This document shows, piece by piece, positions 34,900-44,763 of a stretch of DNA of 64,000 bases; the stretch's first letter is position 1; every line of letters starts with the position of its first letter. The stretch is from Polynucleobacter meluiroseus (GTDB taxonomy: Bacteria; Pseudomonadota; Gammaproteobacteria; Burkholderiales; Burkholderiaceae), in contig CAMCUP010000007.1 of NCBI GenBank assembly GCA_945878885.1, positions 1 to 64,000 of the forward strand, read 5' to 3'. A model generated the notes under the pieces. It was not told where the DNA came from. It ran no database searches and saw only the letters and a program-made list of their open reading frames with translations. Made by a program: the position numbers and the translations under genes.

Positions 34900-35886
34900 G
34901 TGGCCATTGATTCAATCCCAGATTTATCGCTAGAGCCAGTCTCTGATCCTGCGTTTCGATGTGGCACGATTGCAATTATTGGTAGACCCAATATGGGTAA
35001 ATCGACCCTCTTAAATGCTTTGGTTGGGCAAAAGATTAGCATCACTTCACGTAAAGCCCAAACTACTCGGCATCGTATTGTTGGTATTCAAACTCGCTCT
35101 GACGCGCAGTTTATTTTTATCGATACCCCAGGTTTTCAAACCCGTTTAATGAATACCCTTAATAAAGCCCTCAATCGCACGGTGACAACTACCTTGCAGG
35201 GTGTTGATGTTGCCTGCTTTGTAGTTGAGGCTGGTTATTTTGGGGCTGATGATGTCAAAGTGCTGCAGCTTTTGCCCCCCGACCTACCGATTATTTTGGT
35301 GCTCAATAAACTCGATTTATTTTCTCGGCGCTTTCAAACACCAACTGAGCGTGATTTAGTTTTACTCAATTTTATGCAACAAATGGGCTTACCATGGAAT
35401 GAGTTAGGCGGCCGTCCCGACCAAACCCAACACTTTGCCGAAATCGTGCCAATGAGCGGTAAGAATCCAGAAGATGTTAAACGTTTGCTTGATTTGCTGA
35501 AAAACTATTTACCGCTTGGTGAGCCGCAGTACGACCCAGAAACCTTAACTGACCGAAGTGAACGGTTTTTAGCAGCCGAGATTTTGCGTGAAAAGGTTTT
35601 TCGTTATACCGGTGAAGAGTTGCCCTATGCAAGCTCAGTGATTATTGATCAATTTAAAATGGATGGGCGGATGCGTCGTATTGCCGCTACTATTTTAGTG
35701 AATCGTGATAGCCATAAGCCAATGATTATTGGTGAAAAGGGTGAGCGCTTAAAGAAAATTTCAACTGAAGCCAGAATTGATATGGAAAAACTCTTTGACG
35801 GTAAAGTTTTTTTAGAGACTTGGGTTAAGGTCAAGCGTGGCTGGGCTGATGATCATGCTGAATTGCGGGCGCAGGGTTTGGAATAA
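34900..35886 (+). CDS. era: GTPase Era
   Basis: Era binds the 3' end of 16S rRNA during 30S assembly. The 328 residues have G1 GRPNMGKST near 28-36, G3 DTPGFQ near 75-80, G4 NKLD near 133-136 and a C-terminal KH domain with [16 protein letters not shown] near 276-291. An N-terminal extension of about 20 residues precedes the core. GTG is used as start, one base after the rnc stop codon. Confidence 0.97.
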   Translation: MAIDSIPDLSLEPVSDPAFRCGTIAIIGRPNMGKSTLLNALVGQKISITSRKAQTTRHRIVGIQTRSDAQFIFIDTPGFQTRLMNTLNKALNRTVTTTLQGVDVACFVVEAGYFGADDVKVLQLLPPDLPIILVLNKLDLFSRRFQTPTERDLVLLNFMQQMGLPWNELGGRPDQTQHFAEIVPMSGKNPEDVKRLLDLLKNYLPLGEPQYDPETLTDRSERFLAAEILREKVFRYTGEELPYASSVIIDQFKMDGRMRRIAATILVNRDSHKPMIIGEKGERLKKISTEARIDMEKLFDGKVFLETWVKVKRGWADDHAELRAQGLE

Positions 35887-36621
35887 ATGGCCTCAATTCG
35901 GATCATTGATGAGCCTGCATTTGTATTGCATAGTATTCCTTATAAAGAGACTAGCTTAATTCTTGATGTGTTTACTCGGCAACATGGGCGGATGGCCTTA
36001 ATTGCCAAGGGAGCAAAACGGCCGCATTCGGTATTGCGACCTGTCTTGCAACGTTTTCAACCCCTGTTGGTGTCATGGAGTGGGCGCTCTGAATTGCGCA
36101 CGCTAACTAAATCAGAATGGGTTGGCGGTACCCCCTCATTAGTGGGTGATGCGTTACTCTGTGGCTTTTATCTTAATGAATTATTAGTAAAGTTTTTGGC
36201 ACGCGAAGATTCTTATGAAAAGTTGTACGATCGTTATACCGAAACAATTCATGCCTTAGCAGAGTTAGAACAAGCTCGTTTAGGTATTGAGCAAATCTTA
36301 CGACCTTTTGAATTAAGTCTACTGCAAGAAACAGGCTATGCAGCTGCTTTAGATCGTTGCGTTGAAACGAATGCTAGCCCCGAAGAAGGCAAGCAATATG
36401 TCTACCAGCCTGAGCGTGGAATTCGGCCCTGGCAAGCAGAGGATCCTGGGCATTGGCCAGTTTTGAGTGGCAATACCTTACTTAACATCGCCGCAGGGCA
36501 ATACCTAGAAGCCGATACCTTGGCTGAAAGCAAACAACTTATGCGGTTTTTACTAGGTTTTCATTTACAGGATCAAGTGTTGACAACCCGACAAATTTTG
36601 ATTGATCTGAAAAAAATCTAA
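35887..36621 (+). CDS. recO: DNA repair protein RecO
   Basis: RecO loads RecA with RecF and RecR at gaps and anneals ssDNA. The 244-residue protein has the N-terminal OB-fold beginning FVLHSIPYKETSLILDVFT near 12-30 and the helical C-terminal domain with LRPFELSLLQETGY near 137-150. It starts directly after the era stop. Gene order era-recO-pdxJ is conserved. Confidence 0.95.
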   Translation: MASIRIIDEPAFVLHSIPYKETSLILDVFTRQHGRMALIAKGAKRPHSVLRPVLQRFQPLLVSWSGRSELRTLTKSEWVGGTPSLVGDALLCGFYLNELLVKFLAREDSYEKLYDRYTETIHALAELEQARLGIEQILRPFELSLLQETGYAAALDRCVETNASPEEGKQYVYQPERGIRPWQAEDPGHWPVLSGNTLLNIAAGQYLEADTLAESKQLMRFLLGFHLQDQVLTTRQILIDLKKI

Positions 36622-36651
36622 CCATTTCTATAAATCAGTTAATCTTTCTGT

Positions 36652-37419
36652 ATGAGCACTTTTCAAGAACCCCATCATTTAGACCTTGAGTTGGGTATTA
36701 ATATTGATCATGTGGCTACTTTACGTAATGCTCGTGGTACAACGTATCCCGATCCGATTCGTGCCGCTCTTGAAGCAGAGGCTGCAGGAGCCGATCTAAT
36801 TACCCTGCATTTACGTGAAGATCGACGCCATATAAAAGATGCTGATTTACTGGCCCTACGACCCTTAATTACCACTCGCATGAATTTAGAGTGTGCTGTT
36901 ACTGCTGAAATGCTTGCGATTGCTTGTCAAGTAAAGCCTCACGATGTTTGTTTAGTACCCGAACGCCGTAGTGAGGTAACTACTGAAGGTGGCCTTGACG
37001 TGTTAGGCCAATTTACCGTAGTAGAAGCCGCAGTAAAACAATTACAAGCTGCAGGTATTAGGGTTTCTTTATTTATTGATCCATCTCTGCCACAAATTGA
37101 AGCAGCACAACAAGCGGGCGCAACCGTCGTTGAGCTACATACTGGCTGCTATGCCAACGCTAGCGGCGCAGTACAAGAGGCAGAGCTACAACGTTTAATT
37201 ACAAGTGCACGTTTTGCGAAAAATTTGGGCTTACGGGTAAATGCAGGCCATGGTTTGCATGAAGGTAATGTCACCGCAATCGCCCAAATTACTGAATTTT
37301 CTGAATTAAATATTGGCCATGCAATTGTGGCAGAGGCTGTATTTAAGGGTTGGCGGGCGGCAATTGGCGAGATGAAAAAAATGATGCTTATGGCAAGGCA
37401 AGGGGCAGCTGAAACATGA
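36652..37419 (+). CDS. pdxJ: Pyridoxine 5'-phosphate synthase
   Basis: PdxJ condenses 1-deoxyxylulose 5-phosphate with 3-amino-2-oxopropyl phosphate to form pyridoxine 5'-phosphate (vitamin B6). The 255 residues show [22 protein letters not shown] near 14-35, HLREDRRHI near 54-62 and VNAGHGL near 196-202. All are family signatures. Its stop overlaps acpS by four bases. Confidence 0.97.
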   Translation: MSTFQEPHHLDLELGINIDHVATLRNARGTTYPDPIRAALEAEAAGADLITLHLREDRRHIKDADLLALRPLITTRMNLECAVTAEMLAIACQVKPHDVCLVPERRSEVTTEGGLDVLGQFTVVEAAVKQLQAAGIRVSLFIDPSLPQIEAAQQAGATVVELHTGCYANASGAVQEAELQRLITSARFAKNLGLRVNAGHGLHEGNVTAIAQITEFSELNIGHAIVAEAVFKGWRAAIGEMKKMMLMARQGAAET

Positions 37420-37808
37420 TTGTTGGCATTGGAATTGATATTTTGCAGTTACCCCGTTTAATTGCAGCTTACGAGCGAACGCAAGGCCGTTTGGCGGAGC
37501 GTATTTTGGGCCCTCAAGAGCTGCAAGTATTTGGCCAGCGTTTAGCGCGCAATCAACGCCGAGGGATGGCATATTTGGCAACCCGTTTTGCTGCCAAAGA
37601 AGCCTTTTCAAAAGCCATTGGCCTTGGGATGCATATGCCGATGAGTTGGCGGGCAATGCAAACCTTAAATGAGGATAGCGGCAAACCAGTGGCTCACTAT
37701 TCGGGTCTACTGGCGCAATGGATGGCGGAGCGCAATTGGCATGCCCAAGTTACTGTGAGTGATGAACAAGAAATAGTTATTGCCTTTGTGATTGTGAGCG
37801 CTTCATGA
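37416..37808 (+). CDS. acpS: Holo-ACP synthase
   Basis: AcpS transfers phosphopantetheine from CoA to ACP Ser37. The 130-residue protein shows the metal-binding [12 protein letters not shown] near 4-15 and the catalytic [13 protein letters not shown] near 56-68, the usual AcpS motifs. It is coupled by four-base overlaps to pdxJ upstream and nagZ downstream. It serves the acpP product encoded at 28.3 kb. Confidence 0.97.
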   Translation: MIVGIGIDILQLPRLIAAYERTQGRLAERILGPQELQVFGQRLARNQRRGMAYLATRFAAKEAFSKAIGLGMHMPMSWRAMQTLNEDSGKPVAHYSGLLAQWMAERNWHAQVTVSDEQEIVIAFVIVSAS

Positions 37809-38908
37809 GTAAAACCTTATCGCCACAGTTAGCCCCAGGCCCCATCACTTTAGATGTTGTTGGCTTAAGCTTAACTGCAGCTGATCGTCAGCGCATTTTG
37901 CATCCCTTAACGGGGGGCGTTATTTTATTTGGCAGAAATTTTACAGACCGTGCTCAGTTTACTCAGCTCACTGCGAACATTAAGGCGTTGCGCCCCGATG
38001 TATTGATTTCGATCGACCATGAGGGTGGCCGAGTACAGCGTTGTAAAAAAGCTGGCTTTACCCATTTACCAGCGATGGGTCGTCTAGGTGAGTTATGGCT
38101 TAATGGCAGTAAAGCGACAAATTACTCAAATTATCAAGCAGCAGCAGCTATTAAGGCAATGCAAGCTGCAACCGCTTGCGGCTATGTGTTGGCGGCTGAA
38201 TTACGCGCCGGTGGAGTCGACTTTAGTTTTACTCCCGTACTCGATTTAGATTTTCAGCGCAGTGCAGTCATTGGCGATCGATCATTTTCACGTGACCCAC
38301 AAATTGTATTTGCCCTAGCAAAAAGTTTAAACGCGGGTTTGCTGATGGCTGGTATGGCTAATTGCGGTAAACATTTTCCTGGTCATGGTTGGGCAATCGC
38401 CGATTCCCATGTGGCTATTCCAGTTGATGAGCGACCTCTAAAAAAAATCCTCAATGAGGATGCTAAGCCTTATGAGTGGCTGAATTTAAGTTTAATGGCA
38501 GTGATGCCCGCTCATGTCATTTATCCTAAGGTAGATCAATACCCAGCTGGATTCTCGACGATTTGGTTACAAACTATTTTGCGTCAACAACTGGCTTTTA
38601 CTGGGGCGATCTTTAGTGATGATTTATCGATGGAAGGGGCTAGCGTTGCTGGTGATGTTGTCAAGGGCGCGCAAATGGCCTTGCAGGCCGGTTGTGATGC
38701 AGTTTTAATTTGTAATCGTCCCGATTTGGCTGATAGATTGTTAGCAGAGTTAAAAGTCACGAGCGCGAAATTAACAGCCTCAAGGGAGCGTTTGACTACT
38801 TTGATGCCAGTAGGGAAAGCGCTCGGTTGGGATGAATTACAGCAGCAGGCAGAGTATCAGCAAGCAAAAAAATTACTTAGTCAGCTAAAGTTAATTGAAG
38901 CTTTCTAA
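37805..38908 (+). CDS. nagZ: Beta-N-acetylhexosaminidase
   Basis: NagZ removes GlcNAc from muropeptides in cytoplasmic cell-wall recycling. The 367-residue GH3 protein has SIDHEGGRVQR near 74-84, the His-containing loop CGKHFPGHGWAIADSH near 187-202 and the nucleophile Asp in FSDDLSMEGA near 265-274. Slightly long at the C-terminus. It ends the lepA-nagZ run, and efp follows on the opposite strand. Confidence 0.95.
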   Translation: MSKTLSPQLAPGPITLDVVGLSLTAADRQRILHPLTGGVILFGRNFTDRAQFTQLTANIKALRPDVLISIDHEGGRVQRCKKAGFTHLPAMGRLGELWLNGSKATNYSNYQAAAAIKAMQAATACGYVLAAELRAGGVDFSFTPVLDLDFQRSAVIGDRSFSRDPQIVFALAKSLNAGLLMAGMANCGKHFPGHGWAIADSHVAIPVDERPLKKILNEDAKPYEWLNLSLMAVMPAHVIYPKVDQYPAGFSTIWLQTILRQQLAFTGAIFSDDLSMEGASVAGDVVKGAQMALQAGCDAVLICNRPDLADRLLAELKVTSAKLTASRERLTTLMPVGKALGWDELQQQAEYQQAKKLLSQLKLIEAF

Positions 38909-38949
38909 GTAATTAGGTATTGGCCTATAAGTGCGAATTAATAAGTCGA

Positions 38950-39510
38950 CTAATTGGCTCGACTACGATATTCGCCAGTACGAGTATCAATTTCGATTTT
39001 GTCACCCGTATTACAGAATAGTGGCACTTGTAATTCATGGCCGGTAGCCAATTTGGCATTTTTCAGAACTTTGCCTGAACTGGTATCACCCTTAACTGCT
39101 GGCTCGGTATAAATGATTTCGCGAACCAATGAGTTTGGCATTGCCACCGATAAAGCTTTACCTTCGTAGAAAACAACTTCACAGGGCATACCTTCTTCAA
39201 GGTAATGCAAAGCATCGCCCATAAATTCTGACTCAACTTCATATTGGTTATATTCGGCATCCATAAAAACATACATGGGATCGGCGAAATAGGAATAGGT
39301 GCAATCTTTCTTATCCAAGATTACGACATCGAATTTGTCATCGGCTTTATAAACGCCTTCATTCGGCGTGCCAGTTAACAAATTTTTTAATTTCATTTTC
39401 ACCACTGAAGAGTTGCGTCCTGAGCGACTGTATTCGGCTTTCACTACTACCATGGCATCGGTACCGACCATAACTACATTACCAACGCGGAGTTCTTGAG
39501 CTGTTTTCAT
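38950..39510 (-). CDS. efp: Elongation factor P, arginine-rhamnosylation type
   Basis: EF-P rescues ribosomes stalled at polyproline. From ATG 39510 the protein is 186 residues and begins [14 protein letters not shown]. The extra ten residues from 39540 are not conserved. The loop that carries the modified residue reads SRSGRNSS with Arg32 in place of the E. coli Lys, which is the mark of EF-P rhamnosylated by EarP. The earP gene sits 80 bases upstream on the same strand. C-terminal [17 protein letters not shown] is typical. Confidence 0.97.
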   Translation of the reverse strand: MKTAQELRVGNVVMVGTDAMVVVKAEYSRSGRNSSVVKMKLKNLLTGTPNEGVYKADDKFDVVILDKKDCTYSYFADPMYVFMDAEYNQYEVESEFMGDALHYLEEGMPCEVVFYEGKALSVAMPNSLVREIIYTEPAVKGDTSSGKVLKNAKLATGHELQVPLFCNTGDKIEIDTRTGEYRSRAN

Positions 39511-39590
39511 CTGAGGTGTTCCTAATGATCCTAATAACAAATTGAGATTGGTTAAAGCAAAAGCCCACCATTTTACCCATTTGGCGACGT

Positions 39591-40637
39591 TTACTCTACA
39601 AAGTGCAATAAACGGGCGGCTAGACCACCATCAGCTTGTTCTTTTAGCAGCTTTGCGCGCCATAATTTGGCGTGCGCCTCCCATCGGGGTAATTGCGGCC
39701 ACCAGGTGCTTGGAACTTGCCAGTGAGAGGCTTGCCAGCAAGCTGAAATCAGCGCAGGTGAGGCATTTTCTAAGTAGAGATCGAGAAATGCCTTGAGTTT
39801 GACCTCATGCGCTAAGTCGGTTTGCGGATAGATGTGCCAGAAAAAAGGTTTTTCCGCAAGTTGGGCGCGCACAAAGGAATCTTCACCCCGCACAATATTA
39901 AAATCGCATTGACTTAATAGCCAGTCATAATCATCTTGTGGAATAAATGGTAAGTAATACAGCTGAATCGTGCGAGGCAATTCTAGCGACTGATCTAAGT
40001 AAGAGGCATGGCCGAAGGTTAGTAAAATATCGAACTGATCATTTAGCGTAGCAAGGTCTGTAAGCCATTCCTGTAAAGGTGCTGCTGGGTAGCAAAAAAT
40101 ACTAATGCGTTTTGCTGCTGGGCGTAATTGCTGCCAGATTGTCGCAAGACTATGGGGCGGCTGAAGTGGTGGCGGTATCGGTGGCAGAGGTTCTAGTAGC
40201 AAACCACCAGTATTGGTTTGAAAGCCTGGAAAGAAAAAATATTTTGTCAGACCATGCGTCTGAGGTGAAGCTTTGGCATGGTAGTCGCCTACCCAAGACT
40301 CGGCGCTTAGGTATTCCAAATTAATTAATACTGGCGGACGAGTTGTAATCAGTAGACTTGCCACATAGCGTTGCGGTAATTTGCAGCCAAAGGCTTCAAT
40401 CACCACCTCTGGGGCACTTAGAGGGTGGCGCGCATTGCTATGGCTTGCTTCCCAAGGCAAAATTTCAAGCCCTGCAATGGGTGGGTGACCTGAAGCGAGT
40501 AAATTAAGGGTTGGCAGATCATCACAAAAGAGCCTAACTTCTTGTTTGTAGCGAATTGTTAAACTGCGGGCAAGACGCCAGCAAATACCAGCATCTCCGT
40601 AGTTATCGACGATTTGACAGAAAATATCCCAACGCAT
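39591..40637 (-). CDS. earP: EF-P arginine rhamnosyltransferase EarP
   Basis: EarP adds rhamnose from dTDP-rhamnose to Arg32 of EF-P. The 348 residues start [22 protein letters not shown], where D11 and D15 match the catalytic aspartates of the family. The C-terminal domain carries the [23 protein letters not shown] region with the nucleotide-binding Glu. Its start codon overlaps that of the divergent uvrC in CATG, so no intergenic promoter exists between them. Confidence 0.94.
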   Translation of the reverse strand: MRWDIFCQIVDNYGDAGICWRLARSLTIRYKQEVRLFCDDLPTLNLLASGHPPIAGLEILPWEASHSNARHPLSAPEVVIEAFGCKLPQRYVASLLITTRPPVLINLEYLSAESWVGDYHAKASPQTHGLTKYFFFPGFQTNTGGLLLEPLPPIPPPLQPPHSLATIWQQLRPAAKRISIFCYPAAPLQEWLTDLATLNDQFDILLTFGHASYLDQSLELPRTIQLYYLPFIPQDDYDWLLSQCDFNIVRGEDSFVRAQLAEKPFFWHIYPQTDLAHEVKLKAFLDLYLENASPALISACWQASHWQVPSTWWPQLPRWEAHAKLWRAKLLKEQADGGLAARLLHFVE

Positions 40638-42525
40638 GAGTAATTCGCTTTTCGAAATCCTACAAAAAGATGTGAAACGGCTCCCCAGCTTGCCGGGGGT
40701 CTATCGCTTTTTTGACGCGGCAGGACATATTTTGTATGTTGGTAAAGCCCGCGATCTGAAGAAGCGGGTCTCCAGTTACTTTCAACGCACTCAATTATCA
40801 CCGCGGATTGAGAGAATGGTGGGGAAAATTGCTCGTTATGAAACTACCGTGACGCGGACCGAGTCTGAAGCTTTAATTTTAGAAAATAATCTCATTAAAG
40901 AATTAACACCACCTTTTAATATTTTATTTCGGGATGATAAGTCTTATCCTTATTTGATGTTAAGTGGCAATACTTTTCCGCGTTTAGCTTCTTACCGCGG
41001 TAAAGTCGATCGCCGCAATCGTTATTTCGGGCCATTTCCAAATGCCTGGGCAGTACGAAATAGCATTCAAATTTTGCAAAAAGTATTTCGTTTAAGAACT
41101 TGCGAAGATTCTGTTTTTAAGAATCGTAGTCGGCCTTGTTTACTTCACCAAATTCATCGTTGTAGTGCACCCTGCGTAGGTCGGCTAAGTGCAGAACAAT
41201 ATGGCCAAGATGTAGCGCAAGCGATGCGATTTTTGGAAGGCGATCATAGCCAAGTGTTGACTGAATTAGAAAAAGAAATGGAAGTGCATAGTGCGGCAAT
41301 GGAATTTGAAATGGCTGCAGTATTGCGTGACCGCATTGCCGATTTATCTAGCGTACTACAACAACAATCAATGGATACCGTCGCTTCTGGTGAGGGCGAT
41401 GTAGATATTTTGGCAGTGGCAGAGCTAGAGGGCATGGTATGCGTCAATTTAGCCATGGTACGTGGTGGTCGACATTTGGGTGATCGGGCTTATTTTCCTA
41501 AAGCATTGCGCTCGGTTGCGGGTGAATTACCCGAGCCCGCAGAAATTCTTGAAGCTTTTATGCAACAACATTATTTAGATGCAGAGCTAGAGCCTACTAG
41601 TAATCTTATTCCACCGACAATTATTTTGAGTCACCAAACTCAAGTTGGTAGTGAGGTGGGTACCACGATTAATTTGCCCGAGATATTGGCAGACCGCACA
41701 GGTCGAAAAATTCATTTTCTACATCAACCTCACGGCCAAAGACGTCATTGGCTTGTAATGGCAGAGGGCAATGCAAAAATTGCCTTGGCGAAGCGCTTAG
41801 TTGAAACTGGCGGTCAACTTGCAAAAGCGCGTGCCTTAGCTGATGTCTTGACTTTAGACCTTGAAAATCTAGAGCAACTTCGAATCGAATGTTTTGACAT
41901 TAGCCATACCGCTGGCGAGGCAACTCAAGCAGCTTGTGTAGTGTATGCAAAAAACGCCATGCAAGCCAGTGAATATAGGCGCTTTAACATTAAGGACATT
42001 ACTCCAGGCGACGATTATGCGGCGATGCGCCAAGTACTGCAACGGCGGTACGCTAATTTTCAAGAAACTCCACCCGAGCGCATGCCGCAAGTGATTTTGA
42101 TTGATGGAGGTAAAGGCCAGGTTGAGATGGCCCGTCAGGTTCTAGTTGATTTCGGTATGGAAATTAGCTTGATCGTCGGTGTAGCTAAAGGGGAAAAGCG
42201 ACAGGTGGGTTTAGAGACCTTAATATTTGCCGATGATCGTCCTGCGCTAAGCTTAGGAATTGAGAGTGCAGCCTTAATGCTGCTAGCCCAAATTCGCGAT
42301 GAGGCCCACCGTTTTGCAATTACTGGCATGCGAGCGCAACGGGCCAAAACCCGAACCGTTTCACGTCTTGAGGAGATTGAGGGTATTGGCGCAAAGCGGC
42401 GGCAAAAACTACTCGCTCGTTTTGGCGGCTTGCGTGGTGTTGCTAACGCTAGTATTGAAGAGTTGCTTGGGGTAGAGGGTATCTCGCAGGTTTTAGCTGA
42501 ACAAATTTACCGTCAATTGCATTAA
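40636..42525 (+). CDS. uvrC: UvrABC excinuclease subunit C
   Basis: UvrC makes both incisions in nucleotide excision repair. The 629-residue protein has an N-terminal GIY-YIG domain (LPGVYRFF through [16 protein letters not shown], about 18-49) and a UvrB-binding UVR helix near 205-235. The RNase H-like catalytic domain ([15 protein letters not shown]) and C-terminal helix-hairpin-helix repeats follow. Its ATG shares two bases with the earP start. A GTG at codon 13 is an alternative start. Confidence 0.97.
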   Translation: MSNSLFEILQKDVKRLPSLPGVYRFFDAAGHILYVGKARDLKKRVSSYFQRTQLSPRIERMVGKIARYETTVTRTESEALILENNLIKELTPPFNILFRDDKSYPYLMLSGNTFPRLASYRGKVDRRNRYFGPFPNAWAVRNSIQILQKVFRLRTCEDSVFKNRSRPCLLHQIHRCSAPCVGRLSAEQYGQDVAQAMRFLEGDHSQVLTELEKEMEVHSAAMEFEMAAVLRDRIADLSSVLQQQSMDTVASGEGDVDILAVAELEGMVCVNLAMVRGGRHLGDRAYFPKALRSVAGELPEPAEILEAFMQQHYLDAELEPTSNLIPPTIILSHQTQVGSEVGTTINLPEILADRTGRKIHFLHQPHGQRRHWLVMAEGNAKIALAKRLVETGGQLAKARALADVLTLDLENLEQLRIECFDISHTAGEATQAACVVYAKNAMQASEYRRFNIKDITPGDDYAAMRQVLQRRYANFQETPPERMPQVILIDGGKGQVEMARQVLVDFGMEISLIVGVAKGEKRQVGLETLIFADDRPALSLGIESAALMLLAQIRDEAHRFAITGMRAQRAKTRTVSRLEEIEGIGAKRRQKLLARFGGLRGVANASIEELLGVEGISQVLAEQIYRQLH

Positions 42526-42561
42526 CCACAATGAATATATCCCTCTACATGGCGTTTAGTT

Positions 42562-42573
42562 TATGCTTGCGGG
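42562..42573 (+). promoter_or_regulatory. Candidate leaderless -10 for pgsA
   Basis: TATGCT followed by six bases (TGCGGG) and the pgsA ATG. The six bases do not form a usable Shine-Dalgarno sequence at normal spacing. No clear -35. Confidence 0.35.
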
Positions 42574-43146
42574 ATGCCTTTTAATTTACCGATTGCATTA
42601 ACTTGGTTGCGGGTTGGCGCAATTCCAATCATTGTTGGCATTTTCTATTTGCCTAATAGCTGGCTAACCCCTTTCGAAAAAAACCTACTTGGCACTGTTC
42701 TTTTTGTTTTAGCTGCCTTAACTGATTGGCTTGATGGTTTTTTAGCACGGCGTTGGGGTCAAGAATCTTCTTTTGGTGGCTTTCTTGATCCAGTAGCTGA
42801 TAAATTAATTGTCACTGCGGCCTTGTTGGTTTTATTAAATATGGACCGTGTACAAGTATGGGTTGCGCTAGTTATTATTGGCCGTGAAATTACGATTTCA
42901 GCTTTACGGGAATGGATGGCGCAAGTTGGCGCATCACGCAGTGTGGCAGTGCATTTTGTGGGTAAACTAAAAACAGTGGCACAGTTAGTGGCAATTCCCT
43001 TTTTATTGCTTAACGATACCTTATTTGGCTGGCTTGATTGCGCGCGGGTAGGCACATGGTTAATCTGGGTTGCTGCTTTGTTAACTCTGTGGTCGATGTT
43101 TTATTACTTACAAAAAGCCTTCCCCCAATTAGTAGATAAGCAGTAA
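42574..43146 (+). CDS. pgsA: CDP-diacylglycerol--glycerol-3-phosphate phosphatidyltransferase
   Basis: PgsA makes phosphatidylglycerol phosphate in the inner membrane. The 190 residues hold the CDP-alcohol phosphotransferase motif DWLDGFLARRWGQ through FGGFLDPVADK (about 49-74), matching DGx2ARx8Gx3Dx3D. Four or more hydrophobic helices surround it. The uvrC-pgsA-tRNA-Gly-tRNA-Cys order is common in betaproteobacteria. Confidence 0.96.
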   Translation: MPFNLPIALTWLRVGAIPIIVGIFYLPNSWLTPFEKNLLGTVLFVLAALTDWLDGFLARRWGQESSFGGFLDPVADKLIVTAALLVLLNMDRVQVWVALVIIGREITISALREWMAQVGASRSVAVHFVGKLKTVAQLVAIPFLLLNDTLFGWLDCARVGTWLIWVAALLTLWSMFYYLQKAFPQLVDKQ

Positions 43147-43147
43147 A

Positions 43148-43177
43148 GAGACAAGTGGAGCAATTATTTGCTAAACT
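43148..43177 (+). promoter_or_regulatory. Promoter of the tRNA-Gly/tRNA-Cys unit
   Basis: GAGACA (-35-like, 43148-43153) lies 18 bases before TAAACT (43172-43177), which carries a TGC extension. GCCC follows four bases later. It resembles the rpmF and rpsF promoters. Confidence 0.55.
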
Positions 43178-43190
43178 AATGCCCTGTTAC

Positions 43191-43266
43191 GCGGGAATAG
43201 CTCAGTTGGTAGAGCGCAACCTTGCCAAGGTTGAGGTCGCGAGTTCGAGCCTCGTTTCCCGCTCCA
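43191..43266 (+). tRNA. glyV: tRNA-Gly (GCC anticodon)
   Basis: A 76-base cloverleaf with the acceptor stem GCGGGAA paired with TTCCCGC, a D-loop with AGTTGGTAGAGC, the anticodon GCC in CTTGCCAAG, the T-loop GTTCGAGCC and an encoded CCA end. It is 48 bases upstream of tRNA-Cys. Confidence 0.97.
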
Positions 43267-43314
43267 AGTTCGATGGGAGGCCCTAAAAAGCTTCCCATTT
43301 TGATTCCTGAATTT

Positions 43315-43388
43315 GGTGCGTTGGCCGAGTGGTTAGGCCGGAGCCTGCAAAGCTTCTTACGGGGGTTCGATTCCCTCACGCACCTCCA
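43315..43388 (+). tRNA. cysT: tRNA-Cys (GCA anticodon)
   Basis: A 74-base cloverleaf: acceptor GGTGCGT with ACGCACC, anticodon GCA in CCTGCAAAG, T-loop GTTCGATTC, discriminator T, encoded CCA. The U73 discriminator and GCA anticodon are the Cys identity elements. The D-arm resembles a Leu D-arm but there is no long variable arm. Confidence 0.95.
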
Positions 43389-43432
43389 GTTACAACTGAA
43401 ATAACAAGCAAGTGGAAGCAAGATTTAAGCGC

Positions 43433-43460
43433 TTGACGAATTACAAATGCGCCCTAAAAT
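43433..43460 (+). promoter_or_regulatory. Promoter of the small lipoprotein gene
   Basis: TTGACG, a 16-base spacer and TAAAAT. This is the best sigma-70 match in the window. It predicts a start near 43467. Confidence 0.72.
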
Positions 43461-43499
43461 AAACCAACTTATTTTGCTTTTCAGATGAAAGTTACTGTT

Positions 43500-43949
43500 A
43501 TGCGCAAGTTCCTTATTAGTTGTTTGTTTACTAGTATGTTAATCGCTTGTGCTAGCTCGGGTTCGGGTGATATAGCTACTGGCACCCCCGATGAAATCAA
43601 TCAAACTCAGGCAGAATTATTGGGTGGCTTACCGTTGCCTAATGGTGCGCGCATTATTGGCGCTGATTCTTTAATTATAGGTAGAGGCGATAGTTGGGTT
43701 GGTCGTGTAGTGCTTAGTGGCCTACAAACCCCCACCGATATTTACGCATTTTTTCAGTCAGAATTTCCTAAAGCAGGTTGGACTACCATAAGTGCGGTAA
43801 AAGCGAAATGGAGTATTTTGGTTTTTACAAAAGGTGATCGTACCGTTTTGGTTGAGGTTGCCGACGGTTCGCTTACAGGGCCTAAGGCACAAATCATTAT
43901 TACGTCATCACCAAAAAATGCAAACGTAGTAGCACCACCAAAGAAGTAA
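43500..43949 (+). CDS. Putative small outer-membrane lipoprotein
   Basis: From ATG 43500 the product is 149 residues. It begins MRKFLISCLFTSMLIAC, a lipoprotein signal with lipobox LIAC (an ATG at 43485 would add five residues). The mature protein has a Gly/Ser linker, then a compact domain with LPLPNGARIIGADSLIIG and PTDIYAFFQSEFPKAGW. That second pattern occurs in proteins of unknown function that fold around a hairpin plus helix. No enzyme motif is visible. It has a strong own promoter and no obvious partner gene. Confidence 0.75.
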   Translation: MRKFLISCLFTSMLIACASSGSGDIATGTPDEINQTQAELLGGLPLPNGARIIGADSLIIGRGDSWVGRVVLSGLQTPTDIYAFFQSEFPKAGWTTISAVKAKWSILVFTKGDRTVLVEVADGSLTGPKAQIIITSSPKNANVVAPPKK

Positions 43950-44024
43950 TTTTTAGATAAGCTCAACGTACCTAGCGTAGTAAGCCCATTCACCTAACAA
44001 GCGCAAACTAGCTGTTATATTGGC

Positions 44025-44729
44025 TTACAGGCCTTGCGCACGAATTAAGCCTACCGCCTGACCTTCAATCGCAAAGTTAGGTTGGCGGGCATCGACGAAA
44101 ATATTTTTAAAGTCGGGATTTTCAGCTTGTAATTCAATCACGATGCCCTGTGCAGTCTTTCTTTGCTGCCAGCGCTTCACAGTGACTTCATCATCAAGTC
44201 TAGCTACAACGATATCGCCATTGCGAACTTCGCTGGTTTTTTTCACTGCTAAATAATCACCATCAAAGATGCCAGCATCGCGCATGCTCATTCCATTTAC
44301 TTTTAATAAATAATCGGCGCCTTTACTAAAGAGGCTAGGATCAACTGGCACATGTTTCTCAATATGTTCAATTGCCATGATGGGAGAGCCTGCGGCAACA
44401 CGACCAATGAGGGGGAGGGTTAATTGTTGCAAGGCTCCAGAGGGTAATGCCATTTGGTAGGCTAGGTGCGCCCGACTTTGGGTATGTTTGGGGGGAATGC
44501 GAATGCCGCGTGAAGTGCCAGGGCTTAATTCAACATAACCTTTGCGAGCCAGGGCACGCAGATGCTCTTCAGCCGCATTAGCCGAGGCAAACCCTAGGCG
44601 GGTGGCAATTTCAGCACGGGTTGGAGGTAAGCCGCTTTCTTCAATCGATTGAGAAATTAGGGCCAAAATCTCACCCTGCCGAGGGGTCAATTTGGGTAAA
44701 TTTTGAAATTCGACTGTATTTATGTCCAT
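44025..44729 (-). CDS. lexA: SOS repressor LexA
   Basis: LexA represses DNA damage genes and cleaves itself when RecA is active. The 234 residues have a winged-helix N-domain (about 13-80; [29 protein letters not shown]). The cleavage site is Ala113-Gly114 in VAAGSP, the catalytic Ser148 is in VNGMSMRD and Lys185 is in VTVKR. The DNA-binding domain is preceded by about ten extra residues compared with E. coli. The SOS box starts one base upstream of the ATG, which indicates autoregulation. Confidence 0.97.
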   Translation of the reverse strand: MDINTVEFQNLPKLTPRQGEILALISQSIEESGLPPTRAEIATRLGFASANAAEEHLRALARKGYVELSPGTSRGIRIPPKHTQSRAHLAYQMALPSGALQQLTLPLIGRVAAGSPIMAIEHIEKHVPVDPSLFSKGADYLLKVNGMSMRDAGIFDGDYLAVKKTSEVRNGDIVVARLDDEVTVKRWQQRKTAQGIVIELQAENPDFKNIFVDARQPNFAIEGQAVGLIRAQGL

Positions 44730-44730
44730 A

Positions 44731-44746
44731 CTGATATTGTATACAG
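44731..44746. promoter_or_regulatory. SOS box (LexA operator) at the lexA start
   Basis: CTG, ten bases (ATATTGTATA) and CAG form the classical 16-bp LexA-binding palindrome CTG-N10-CAG. It covers the presumed -10 element of lexA itself. Confidence 0.9.
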
Positions 44747-44763
44747 TAGTTTTGATAGTTCAA
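44736..44763 (-). promoter_or_regulatory. lexA promoter, leaderless
   Basis: On the minus strand TTGAAC, a 16-base spacer and TACAAT, then six bases and the ATG. The -10 lies inside the SOS box and there is no Shine-Dalgarno sequence. Repression by steric block and a leaderless mRNA follow from this layout. Confidence 0.65.

Noticed and set aside
39511..39540. Ten-residue extension of EF-P
   Set aside because: Family starts at MKTAQELR; the extension lies within untranslated sequence.
40614..40642. TTGACA before uvrC as a -35
   Set aside because: The hexamer is perfect, but no acceptable -10 lies 16-18 bases downstream, and a start there would be inside uvrC.
43315..43388. Leu-like D-arm suggesting tRNA-Leu
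   Set aside because: Anticodon is GCA, discriminator is T and there is no long variable arm, so it is tRNA-Cys.
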